From contig DATEOK010000338.1 of assembly GCA_035274225.1 (NCBI GenBank), forward strand, positions 1 through 9,383: a stretch of 9,383 nucleotides of DNA. The letters run 5' to 3'. The first letter of the stretch is position 1, and every line of letters begins with the position of its first letter. Below are positions 1 to 6,549 of this stretch, piece after piece. The notes below the pieces were generated by a model. That model saw nothing but the letters and a program-made list of their open reading frames with translations, made no database searches and was not told the DNA's origin. The translations under genes and the position numbers were made by a program. This DNA is from Dongia_A sp035274225 (GTDB lineage: Bacteria; Pseudomonadota; Alphaproteobacteria; Dongiales; Dongiaceae).

Positions 1-506
1 GCGAACAGGTACTGCTTGTCGTAGTAGGAGTGATGGAAGTCGGCCTTGAGGTCGGCTTTGCCGAGGCCGGCCATCGCCCGGATGATCGGCTCCCACGCCT
101 TCCACGACGTCTTCTTCTCGTGGAAGCTCTTGTAATAGAAGCCGACCGGTAGGAAACGCTCAACCAGCTCGGTGAAGCGGCCCTTGTCGTCCTCGAAGCT
201 GCCGACATAGTTCTGCCCTTCGACCTTGAGGCCGGGCTCGATGCGGCGCTTATCGGCGAGACAGTTGGGTTCGTCGCCCACTTGCACCAGCGTGTTGGCA
301 TCCTGCCCGGCCATGGTGAGGACGCTGCGCGGCCGGTGATACTTGAAGGAACGCGAGATCATGGTCTGGCCGTTCGCCAGCAGCGCGCTCGCGATCGTGT
401 CGCCGTCGAAGCCTTCGATGTGCTTGCCCTCGAAGGTGAAGGCGACCGGCTTGCCGCGGTCGATCCAGGCGCCGAACGGCGCGGGGAGGCGATTCATGCC
501 GGCCAT
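1..506 (-). CDS. soxA: Sarcosine oxidase / N-methylglutamate dehydrogenase-type alpha subunit, N-terminal part (runs off window)
   Basis: Only the first 168 codons lie in the window; the family alpha subunit is about 1000 residues, so most of the gene is beyond position 1. In heterotetrameric sarcosine oxidase this subunit binds NAD+ and carries a folate-acting aminomethyltransferase-like domain, neither of which is visible here. What is visible is the ferredoxin-like N-terminal domain: an IDRGKPVAFTFEGK stretch (residues 15-28), GDTIASALLANG (35-46) and SRSFKYHRPR (51-60), the family signature, here followed by Ser where Gly is usual. The conserved FYYKSFHEKKTSWKAWEP segment follows at 123-140. 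The ATG shares its A with the TGA stop of the delta gene (TGATG), which implies translational coupling in an operon. N-methylglutamate dehydrogenase has homologous subunits, so substrate is undecided. Family assignment is secure; the gene symbol is by homology. Confidence 0.9.
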   Translation of the reverse strand, partial: MAGMNRLPAPFGAWIDRGKPVAFTFEGKHIEGFDGDTIASALLANGQTMISRSFKYHRPRSVLTMAGQDANTLVQVGDEPNCLADKRRIEPGLKVEGQNYVGSFEDDKGRFTELVERFLPVGFYYKSFHEKKTSWKAWEPIIRAMAGLGKADLKADFHHSYYDKQYLF

Positions 507-817
507 CACTTCTTCTCCGCCCCAGTGTTTTTCGGGGGCGCCGCGAAGTTCACGCGGTCCTTGAACACGTCGCCGGCCGGATAGGTCTTCAGGATCTCGT
601 CCGTCACCGTGTTACGCTCCGCGATGAACCAGAAGGAGGTCGGCACGTGGCACCACCACTCGCGCACCACGCCGGCTTCGTTGTTCTCCAGGAACAGCCA
701 GTCGGCGAAAGCGCGATCGTCCACCGACGCCGGGTCGGGCATCGGCTTCACTTCGCCGCCCCAGGCGAATTCGCTGATGTTGCGCGGGCCGTTGAGGGGG
801 CAGTTCATGACTTTCAT
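506..817 (-). CDS. soxD: Sarcosine oxidase / N-methylglutamate dehydrogenase-type delta subunit
   Basis: This 103-residue protein matches the size and fold signature of the small delta subunit, which sits in the heterotetramer at the alpha interface. The N terminus reads CPLNGPRNISEF (residues 6-17), followed by a conserved WLFLENN segment (40-46), VVREWW (50-55), WFIAERNTVTDEIL (63-76) and TYPAGDVF (78-85). In characterised heterotetrameric sarcosine oxidase the delta subunit binds zinc through Cys6, Cys9, His59 and Cys63. Here Cys6 is kept but the second Cys is Asn9, and the Cys before the WF motif is Thr/Ser. The zinc site is therefore probably absent, and the protein belongs to a divergent branch. 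It lies 10 nt after the beta gene, with AGGAGG overlapping the beta stop, and 1 nt overlaps the alpha gene. Family is secure; substrate is not. Confidence 0.9.
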   Translation of the reverse strand: MKVMNCPLNGPRNISEFAWGGEVKPMPDPASVDDRAFADWLFLENNEAGVVREWWCHVPTSFWFIAERNTVTDEILKTYPAGDVFKDRVNFAAPPKNTGAEKK

Positions 818-822
818 TGCAT

Positions 823-828
823 CCTCCT
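823..828 (-). promoter_or_regulatory. Shine-Dalgarno of the delta-subunit gene overlapping the beta stop codon
   Basis: On the minus strand AGGAGG begins on the last base of the beta-subunit TGA and ends 5 nt before the delta ATG. This fixes the delta start and means ribosomes finishing beta are placed directly on the delta start, which would keep subunit ratios tied. Confidence 0.8.
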
Positions 829-2084
829 CAATGGCCGACCGAGGCCGCGCCTTTTTCGCCGACCTGCGCGTATTCGACGAAGCGGTCGAGATAGAACGGC
901 TTGATCAGCTCGTGCGGGGTATCGGTGGCGATGGTGTGCGCCATGGTCATGCCGCACACCGGGGTAGCCTTGAAGCCCCAGGTCCCCCAGCCGCTGTCAA
1001 TGTAGTAGTTCTTGACCGGCGTCAGGCCCATGATCGGCGAAAAGTCCGGCGTCATGTCGGCCATGCCGGCCCACTGACGCAGGACCTTCACCTCGCCCAG
1101 CATCGGCAGCAGTTCCAGCATGTGGCCGAGCAGCCCCTCCTTGAAGTCGAGGGTCGAGCGCGTGGAGTAAAGGCCGTAGGGATCGGTCGATCCGCCCATC
1201 ACCAGCTCGCCGCGTGAGGATTGCGAGACATAGACGTGCAGCGATCCGGACACGATGATCTGGTCCAGGAACGGCTTCAGCGGCACCGATACGCAGGCCT
1301 GCAGCGGAATGGTGCGGATCGGCAGGCGGAAGCCTGCCATCTTCGCCACCACAGAGGTCGAGCCGGCGACCGCCTGCATCACCTTGTTGGCGTAGACCTT
1401 TCCGCGCGGTGTCTCGACGCCCTTGACCGTGCCGTTCTCGATGATGATGCCGGAGACCGGCGTCTGCTGATGCACCTCGGCGCCGAGCGCAGTCGCGCCG
1501 CGGGCATAGCCCCAGGCAACCGCGTCATGGCGTGCGATCGATCCCGGCGGGTGATAGAGCGCGCCCAGGATCGGATAGCGCACGTCGTCCGACATGTTGA
1601 GCGACGGGCACAGGCGATGGATCTCGTCCGGGAAGATCAGCTCTGAATCGACGCCGAGCTGCTTGTTCACCTCGGCGCGCCAGCGGCTGGTGCGCACCGC
1701 GGCGTCGGTGTGCGCCAGGGTGAAGTGGCCGCGCTCGGAATAGAGAATGTTGAAGTCGAAATCCTGCGACAGGTCGCGATAGAGCTTCAGCGACTGTTCG
1801 TAGAATCTGACACCTTCGGGCGTCAGGTAGTTTGACCTTATGATCGCCGTGTTGCGCGCGGTATTGCCGCCGGCGAGGTAGCCCTTCTCCAGAATGCAGA
1901 CATCGGTGATGCCGTGATCGCGCGCCAGGTAATAGGCGCAGGCCAGGGCATGTCCGCCGCCGCCGATGATGACGACGTCGTATTTGGACTTCAGGTCCTT
2001 CTGCTTCGGGATGAAACGCTGCGGCCGGTACTTCCTGCGGAAGCCGTAGGGCAGGAGCTTGTAGGGGAACAACGCTGGAAGCAT
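828..2084 (-). CDS. soxB: Sarcosine oxidase / N-methylglutamate dehydrogenase-type beta subunit (FAD-dependent)
   Basis: This 418-residue flavoprotein of the DAO family oxidises an N-methyl amino acid in the cytoplasm. The FAD dinucleotide fold starts with VVIIGGGGHALACAYYLA (residues 37-54), followed by LEKGYLAGGNTARNT (65-79) and IIRSNYL (81-87). His186 in SIARHDAVAWGYAR aligns with the histidine that covalently holds FMN in characterised heterotetrameric sarcosine oxidase beta (His173). The C-terminal flavin-contact region reads WAGMADMTPDFSPIMG (338-353) and GWGTWGFKATPVCG (365-378); typical sarcosine oxidases have GWGTGGFKATPGSG. The Trp and the Val-Cys resemble, as far as I recall, the branch containing N-methylglutamate dehydrogenase, but this was not tested by alignment. 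Length is near the family norm with an N-terminal extension of about 12 residues. No strong Shine-Dalgarno precedes the ATG. It is the first gene of the operon beta-delta-alpha. Confidence 0.93.
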   Translation of the reverse strand: MLPALFPYKLLPYGFRRKYRPQRFIPKQKDLKSKYDVVIIGGGGHALACAYYLARDHGITDVCILEKGYLAGGNTARNTAIIRSNYLTPEGVRFYEQSLKLYRDLSQDFDFNILYSERGHFTLAHTDAAVRTSRWRAEVNKQLGVDSELIFPDEIHRLCPSLNMSDDVRYPILGALYHPPGSIARHDAVAWGYARGATALGAEVHQQTPVSGIIIENGTVKGVETPRGKVYANKVMQAVAGSTSVVAKMAGFRLPIRTIPLQACVSVPLKPFLDQIIVSGSLHVYVSQSSRGELVMGGSTDPYGLYSTRSTLDFKEGLLGHMLELLPMLGEVKVLRQWAGMADMTPDFSPIMGLTPVKNYYIDSGWGTWGFKATPVCGMTMAHTIATDTPHELIKPFYLDRFVEYAQVGEKGAASVGH

Positions 2085-2223
2085 GAAGCATCACCCGGCC
2101 GTTTTGCTGCGGACCCAAAGCTAGCCAAGGCGCGATTCGCTCGTGGCTCGTTTTCGACGCTCATTGATCCAAAAGCGACGATCGACTTGTGGCATGACGA
2201 TTTTGCGTCTGTTCCGGTGAGGA

Positions 2224-2252
2224 ATGAAAGTTTAATGATCTTCAAGTATAAC
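2224..2252 (+). promoter_or_regulatory. Candidate sigma-70-type promoter of the MCP/SBP receptor gene
   Basis: ATGAAA (2224-2229, four of six bases of TTGACA) and TATAAC (2247-2252, five of six of TATAAT) are separated by exactly 17 nt, 32 nt before the start codon, in the most AT-rich part of the 199-bp divergent gap. An AGGGGA Shine-Dalgarno (2271-2276) lies 7 nt before the ATG. The hexamers are imperfect, so this is a candidate only. I saw no convincing promoter on the opposite strand for the sox-type operon. Confidence 0.35.
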
Positions 2253-2283
2253 GACTCGGCTCATAAGATCAGGGGATGAGCGG

Positions 2284-3960
2284 ATGGACGTCGACCAAAC
2301 GCGGCCCATTTTGGCCGCAAATCGCGATTCGTATGGCACCGCGCAGTTCCTGCGCCATTGCCTCAACCTGCTGAACCACGCCGGCGCCGCCAGCGATACC
2401 GCCAACCAGCTGGTGGCGGAAGTGCAGAGCTGGGGCCTCTCCCTCGACAAATCGGTGGCGGCCAGCCGCGATGAGCTGAAGGCCGCCGACCAGACCATCG
2501 CCGAGCTCGTGAAGCAGGTGAAAGGCCGCGTCGGCCAGACCGAGAGCAACGTGGGGCAGGGGCTGGAGCGGGTGGTCAACCTGCTCAGCGAGCGCGCCCA
2601 CGAACTGCAGAACGTGCTCTCCGGCATCACCAAGATCGGCAATACCGTGCGCATGCTGGCGCTCAACGCCACCATCGAGGCGGCGCGCGCGGGCGAGGCC
2701 GGTCGCGGCTTTGCCGTGGTCAGCCAGGAAGTGCGCGCGCTGGCCCAGGATACGCTCAAGAGCGCGGACGAAGCCGCAAGCGCGGTGCAGTTGACCGAGC
2801 TGCAAGGCGAGCTCAGCCGGCTCGCCGACCTGACGCGCGATGCGCTTGCCAACGTCTCGCGCGCGGTCGAGGAGACCAACGGCCGCCTGCACGAAGCCTT
2901 TTCCCGCACCGCCGCCGAGGTCGACACCATGGCGGAGAACAATCGTGTCCTGCGCGAAGTGCTGGGCGGCATCCGCACCGCGTCGGAGCGCGCGCGCAGC
3001 AAGGATGAGTGGGTGCGCACGCTCCTGATGCAGGCGATCACCGCGTGGGGCGACGGCGACCCGCAGGCCGCGTTTGCTCAGCTGCTGCAGGTGGAAGCGG
3101 TCAAGGCCGACCCGGCGTTCGACCGTCTGGCCGAGGTGAAGCGGCGCGGCTTGGTGCGCATCGCGGTCGAGCCTGACTTCAAGGGCCTGTCCTTCAGGGG
3201 ACCGGGCGGCACGTTCACCGGCCTCGATGTCGAATATGCCGAAGCCTTCGGCAAGTGGCTCGGCGTCGCGGTCGAATTCGTGCCGCAGCCTTGGGACTTG
3301 TGCGCGGAGCTGCTGCATGCCGGACGGCGGCGCGGCGAAACGGAATGCGACCTGGTGTGGAGCGCCCTGCCGCCCAACGCGCGCTGGCTTGGCGTCGCCT
3401 ATTCCGAGCCGTACACTTATCTGCGCTACGTGCTGGCGCGGCGGGTCGGCGATGCCCGCGTCGGCGGCATCGGCGACCTGGAGGGCAAGGTGCTGGGCTG
3501 CATCAACGATCCGGCCGCGTTCGCGACCCTGGAGGCGGCTGGCCTGCGCTGGGCCGCCAACATGGGCAAGCCCGGCGGCAAGGTGAAGCTCGCCAACCTC
3601 ATCGCCTACACCGACCAGAGCCGCATCCACGACTGCCTGGCAGAGAAAGCGGTCGACGCCTTCGCGGTCGACAAGCCGATCTATCATTGGGCCTGCACCG
3701 GTTCCGGCTCGCCGTGGGCCGGCAAGATCGAATGCCTGCCGGTCGACCTGGCGCCGGACCCCTGGTACTACGCCGTCGGCGTAGCGGACGACCCCTCCAG
3801 CCACGGCCTGCTCCAGTTCGTCAACCAGTTCATCGCCTGGTTCAAGGGCCAGCCCGAACGGGCCGAAATCGAACGGCGCTGGCAGGGTGAGATCGTCAGC
3901 GGCCGCATGACCTATCGCGACGAGCCCGGGAACCTGAAAGGCGAGGCGGAACTGGCCTAG
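2284..3960 (+). CDS. Soluble MCP-like signalling protein fused to a C-terminal solute-binding-protein domain
   Basis: The 558-residue product has two modules. Residues about 30-240 are helical and contain the chemoreceptor hairpin tip: MLALNATIEAARAGEAGRGF (124-143), then AVVSQEVRALAQDT (144-157). This is the part of methyl-accepting proteins that contacts CheA and CheW, with the arms extending about 100 residues on each side. Residues about 286-540 match periplasmic amino-acid-binding proteins of the SBP_bac_3 type: GLVRIAVEPDFKGLSF, FTGLDVEYAEAFGKWLGVAVEF, SALPPNARWLGVAYSEPY and VDAFAVDKPIYHW. Arg367 and Asp463 fall where such proteins bind the ligand carboxylate and amino group. There is no signal peptide, transmembrane segment, HAMP domain or C-terminal CheR pentapeptide, so the protein should stay in the cytoplasm. 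It is divergent from an N-methyl amino acid oxidase operon, so an amino-acid-like cytoplasmic ligand is a reasonable guess. Domain calls are firm; role is inferred. Confidence 0.85.
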   Translation: MDVDQTRPILAANRDSYGTAQFLRHCLNLLNHAGAASDTANQLVAEVQSWGLSLDKSVAASRDELKAADQTIAELVKQVKGRVGQTESNVGQGLERVVNLLSERAHELQNVLSGITKIGNTVRMLALNATIEAARAGEAGRGFAVVSQEVRALAQDTLKSADEAASAVQLTELQGELSRLADLTRDALANVSRAVEETNGRLHEAFSRTAAEVDTMAENNRVLREVLGGIRTASERARSKDEWVRTLLMQAITAWGDGDPQAAFAQLLQVEAVKADPAFDRLAEVKRRGLVRIAVEPDFKGLSFRGPGGTFTGLDVEYAEAFGKWLGVAVEFVPQPWDLCAELLHAGRRRGETECDLVWSALPPNARWLGVAYSEPYTYLRYVLARRVGDARVGGIGDLEGKVLGCINDPAAFATLEAAGLRWAANMGKPGGKVKLANLIAYTDQSRIHDCLAEKAVDAFAVDKPIYHWACTGSGSPWAGKIECLPVDLAPDPWYYAVGVADDPSSHGLLQFVNQFIAWFKGQPERAEIERRWQGEIVSGRMTYRDEPGNLKGEAELA

Positions 3961-4139
3961 GATTTCCAGGCAGCCCGCAGCCGCGCCAGGCATGTCAGGG
4001 CGATTCCGAGGCCGTTGCGTCTATTCGGCGTGAAGAACGCCTCGATCGCCGCCCGGCGCTGCGCTCGGGCTTGCCGGCGATAGAATTCATAGTCGATGGC
4101 GCCGTCGGGCAGGCGGCGGATGCGCGGCCACTGGTCCAT
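3957..4139 (-). CDS. Small conserved-looking hypothetical protein (60 aa)
   Basis: The product has no recognised function. It opens with an RIRRLPDGAIDYEFYRRQA segment (residues 6-24), a pattern I associate with short alphaproteobacterial hypothetical proteins, then a basic helix (RAQRRAAIEAFF), and ends in a mildly hydrophobic, basic C terminus. GGAGAGGAG lies just before the ATG on the minus strand, which supports it as a real gene. Its stop codon and that of the convergent receptor gene are the two readings of one CTAG at 3957-3960, so the two coding regions overlap by 3 nt. No signal peptide or cysteine motif is present. Confidence 0.6.
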   Translation of the reverse strand: MDQWPRIRRLPDGAIDYEFYRRQARAQRRAAIEAFFTPNRRNGLGIALTCLARLRAAWKS

Positions 4140-4254
4140 GGCTCCTCTCCATTTGGCGCTCGTGAAGATAGCCAGGGGGTCTCAAAGCCTGGTCAAGCAA
4201 CGATCAAAGATTCGACAGTTCGGCGCCGCCTCCGGCGGGTCGTGACGCTGAATT

Positions 4255-4277
4255 ATCCTGACAAGAACTGTCAGGAT
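4255..4277. promoter_or_regulatory. Perfect 9-bp inverted repeat, candidate operator of the WYL regulator
   Basis: The arms ATCCTGACA (4255-4263) and TGTCAGGAT (4269-4277) are exact reverse complements around a 5-nt centre, AGAAC. The site ends 50 bp before the regulator start codon. A partial half-site, CTGTCAG, recurs at 4320-4326, directly before the ATG. The position fits autoregulation by the downstream HTH protein; which protein binds is inferred. Confidence 0.55.
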
Positions 4278-4327
4278 GTCGCAAATCGGCGCTGGCGTTC
4301 GGCGGCCTCCTGCGCAATTCTGTCAGC

Positions 4328-5020
4328 ATGTCGAAATCGGAAAGACTGCTGGCCCTGCTGCAAGCCCTGCGCGCTTATCGTCGCCCGGTGAGCGCCGAGC
4401 GGCTGGCGAGCGAACTCAACGTTTCCATCCGCACCATCTACCGCGACGTGGTCTCGCTCAACGCCCAGGGTGCGACCATTGAGGGCGAGGCCGGCATCGG
4501 CTACGTGCTGCGGCCGGGCTTCCTGCTGCCGCCGCTGATGTTCGATGATGAGGAGATCGAGGCGCTGGTGCTTGGCTCGCGCTGGGTCATGCAGCGCGGC
4601 GACAAGCCGCTGGCGAACGCGGCGCGCAACGCCTTGACTAAGATCGCGACCGTGCTGCCCGAGGATCTGAAGGAGCGCGTCGAGCTGGCCGGTGTGGTGG
4701 TGGGCGCCAGCCGCGAGCAGATGCCGGAGCCGATCGACCTTGGCCCGATCCGCGAGTCGATCCGCGAGGAACGCAAGGTCAAGATCGCCTACAGCGACGA
4801 GAAGGGCCAGAAGTCCGAGCGTATCATCTGGCCGATCGCGCTCGCCTTCTTCGACCGCGCCCGGGTGGTCGCCGCCTGGTGCGAGATGCGCGAGGATTTC
4901 CGCCACTTCCGCGCCGACCGGATCGAGAAGGCCAAGCCGCTGAAGCAGCGCTATCCCAAGCGCCGCCGCGTCCTGCTCAAGGACTGGCGCATCACGCAAG
5001 GTATTCCCGAGCAATTCTAG
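4328..5020 (+). CDS. YafY-type transcription regulator (HTH_11 plus WYL domain)
   Basis: This is a 230-residue cytoplasmic DNA-binding regulator. Residues 4-58 form the DeoR/HTH_11 winged helix: RLLALLQALRAYRRPVSAER, then LASELNVSIRTIYRDVVSLN with the recognition helix about 33-44, and GIGYVLRPGFLLPPLMF linking to the second domain. Residues about 138-205 form the WYL domain, including RIIWPIALAFFDRARVVAAW (165-184) and CEMREDFRHFRADRI (185-199), the YafY-type variant. WYL domains are thought to sense nucleotides or other small ligands; the ligand here is unknown. Length is typical of the family. The perfect inverted repeat upstream suggests autoregulation. The same-strand SDR gene starts 41 nt downstream and could be a target. 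The name is family-level only. Confidence 0.92.
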   Translation: MSKSERLLALLQALRAYRRPVSAERLASELNVSIRTIYRDVVSLNAQGATIEGEAGIGYVLRPGFLLPPLMFDDEEIEALVLGSRWVMQRGDKPLANAARNALTKIATVLPEDLKERVELAGVVVGASREQMPEPIDLGPIRESIREERKVKIAYSDEKGQKSERIIWPIALAFFDRARVVAAWCEMREDFRHFRADRIEKAKPLKQRYPKRRRVLLKDWRITQGIPEQF

Positions 5021-5021
5021 C

Positions 5022-5035
5022 CCGACTATAGTCGG
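5022..5035. repeat. 14-bp perfect palindrome between regulator and SDR genes
   Basis: CCGACTATAGTCGG reads identically on both strands. It begins 2 nt after the regulator stop codon and ends 26 nt before the SDR start. With no free loop and no following T-run it looks more like a dimeric-protein operator than a terminator; its core also contains TATAGT, a possible -10 element. Its sequence differs from the inverted repeat upstream of the regulator. Confidence 0.45.
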
Positions 5036-5061
5036 CGCGATATTTCGAGCGAATTGCGATC

Positions 5062-6045
5062 ATGAAGATTCTGGTCACGGGAAGCTCCGGCCACCTTGGC
5101 GAGGCTCTGGTCCGCACCTTGCGGGAGCAGGCGCACGAGGTCGTCGCGCTCGACATCCTGGAAAGCCCCTTCACCACCCACGTCGGCTCGATCTCGGACC
5201 GCGCCTGTGTCCGCGATTGCATGGCGGGTGTCGAGGTCGTGCTGCACGCCGCCACCCTGCACAAGCCGCATGTCGCGACCCACGATAGGCAGGACTTCAT
5301 CGACACCAACGTCACCGGCACGCTCAACCTGTTGGAAGAAGCGGTGGCGGCGGGCGTCAGATCCTTCGTCTACACCAGCACGACCAGCGTGTTCGGCGAT
5401 GCGCTGGTGCCGCCCGCAGGCGCGCCGGCCGCCTGGGTGACGGAAGACGTGGTGCCAGTGCCGAAGAACATTTACGGCGTCAGCAAGGCGGCGGCGGAGG
5501 ATCTGTGCCAGCTGTTCCAACGCAACCAAGGCCTGCCGTGCATCGTGCTCCGGACCTCGCGCTTCTTTCCGGAGGAGGATGACGACCGCACCGTGCGCGA
5601 CATCTATGACGACGACAACGCCAAGGCGAACGAGTATCTCCATCGCCGCGTCGACATCGAGGACGTGGTGAGCGCGCATCTGCTGGCTGCGCGGCACGCG
5701 CCGGCGCTCGGCTTCCGCCGCTACATCATCAGCGCGACCACGCCGTTCCGGCCCGACGATCTCGCCGACTTGCGGCGGGACACCGCCTCCGTCGTTCGCC
5801 GCCGCGTTCGACATTGCGAACCGGAGTATACGCGCCGCGGCTGGACGATGGTGCCGAGCATCGATCGCGTCTATGTCAACGCGCGCGCTCGCGCCGAGCT
5901 GGGCTGGCGGCCACGCTACGACTTCGCGTTCGTGATCGAATGCCTCGCCGCGGGCCAGGACTTCCGCAGCCCGCTTGCGCGCCTCGTTGGCGCGAAAGGC
6001 TATCACGCGGAGAGATTTGCCGAAGGGCCGTACCCGGTGGAGTGA
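5062..6045 (+). CDS. NAD-dependent epimerase/dehydratase-like protein (extended SDR)
   Basis: This 327-residue Rossmann-fold oxidoreductase belongs to the extended short-chain dehydrogenase family. The glycine motif TGSSGHLG is at residues 6-13, and Asp31 at the end of the second strand favours NAD over NADP. HAATLHKP follows at 62-69, and NVTGTLNLLEEAV at 83-95 is the typical family helix. The catalytic elements are YTSTTSVFG (104-112) and Tyr138-x3-Lys142 in YGVSK. The stretch RTSRFFPEEDDD (164-175) and HRRVDIEDVVSAHLLAA (194-210) mark the substrate domain of sugar-epimerase relatives, but the substrate cannot be named. The start is fixed by the Rossmann strand beginning at residue 2; Shine-Dalgarno pairing is poor. 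A HIT-family gene follows after 8 nt, so the two are probably co-transcribed. Confidence 0.88.
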   Translation: MKILVTGSSGHLGEALVRTLREQAHEVVALDILESPFTTHVGSISDRACVRDCMAGVEVVLHAATLHKPHVATHDRQDFIDTNVTGTLNLLEEAVAAGVRSFVYTSTTSVFGDALVPPAGAPAAWVTEDVVPVPKNIYGVSKAAAEDLCQLFQRNQGLPCIVLRTSRFFPEEDDDRTVRDIYDDDNAKANEYLHRRVDIEDVVSAHLLAARHAPALGFRRYIISATTPFRPDDLADLRRDTASVVRRRVRHCEPEYTRRGWTMVPSIDRVYVNARARAELGWRPRYDFAFVIECLAAGQDFRSPLARLVGAKGYHAERFAEGPYPVE

Positions 6046-6053
6046 GACGAGCG

Positions 6054-6530
6054 ATGACGACATCCGATTGCCCGATGTGCCGAGGCGCGGCGGCCGACGA
6101 GGAACTTGAGCGCATCGAGGTCTGGCGGGACGCGCATTGGCGCCTCACGGTCAGCCTGTCGTCGGAAGTGGGGGGCTTCGCCTATCTAGAACCCAAGCGT
6201 CACATCCGCCATATCGCCGAGCTCGACGGGCCGGAGGCGGCAACGTTCGGGCCGGCCATGGCCCACAGCACGCAGGCGCTCAAGGAAGCAACCGGCGCCG
6301 AATTGGTCTACGTCTACATCTTCGGCGGCGGCATTCCGCATCTGCATGTTCACCTGGCGCCGCATCGTTCGGGCGACGGGCTCAACGACCAGATGATCCG
6401 CGGCGAGATCGTGGAGGAAAAGCTGCCGAACGGCATGACGCGCTTTACCAGCAGCGAGTTTCCCGCGCTGCCACGCGATCAGCTCGTGCGGATCGCTGAT
6501 GCGGTTCGACGCCGCATGTCAAGGCAATGA
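6054..6530 (+). CDS. HIT-family nucleotide-binding protein
   Basis: This 158-residue protein carries the histidine triad PHLHVHLAPH (residues 95-104) with His96, His98 and His100. In HIT proteins the middle histidine is the nucleophile that forms a nucleotidyl intermediate, and members hydrolyse or transfer nucleoside phosphoramidates, dinucleoside polyphosphates or similar substrates. An N-terminal CPMC pair (Cys6, Cys9) resembles the zinc site of many HIT proteins. AYLEPKRHIRHIAELD (43-58) is the usual strand-helix segment before the triad. The reading frame is open for another 240 nt upstream, but that part overlaps the SDR gene in a different frame; the ATG at 6054 places CPMC at the expected N-terminal position and is preceded by GGAG at 6039-6042. 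Family is clear; the natural substrate is unknown. Confidence 0.9.
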   Translation: MTTSDCPMCRGAAADEELERIEVWRDAHWRLTVSLSSEVGGFAYLEPKRHIRHIAELDGPEAATFGPAMAHSTQALKEATGAELVYVYIFGGGIPHLHVHLAPHRSGDGLNDQMIRGEIVEEKLPNGMTRFTSSEFPALPRDQLVRIADAVRRRMSRQ

Positions 6531-6549
6531 TGATTTGAGAAAAGCAAGA

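Noticed and set aside
2190..2206. Possible sigma-54 promoter (TGGCAT ... TTGC) in the gap upstream of the receptor gene
   Set aside because: The GG and GC elements are separated by 12 nt; sigma-54 promoters need 10.
2269..3993. Long 574-residue minus-strand reading frame opposite the receptor gene
   Set aside because: It is a high-GC shadow frame; the plus-strand frame has clear MCP and SBP motifs and a good ribosome site.
4271..5014. 247-residue minus-strand frame opposite the WYL regulator
   Set aside because: It is a shadow of a gene with clear HTH and WYL domains and has low-complexity composition.
5814..6053. In-frame N-terminal extension of the HIT protein
   Set aside because: It overlaps the SDR gene in another frame, has no family similarity, and the ATG at 6054 places the CPMC motif at the normal N terminus.
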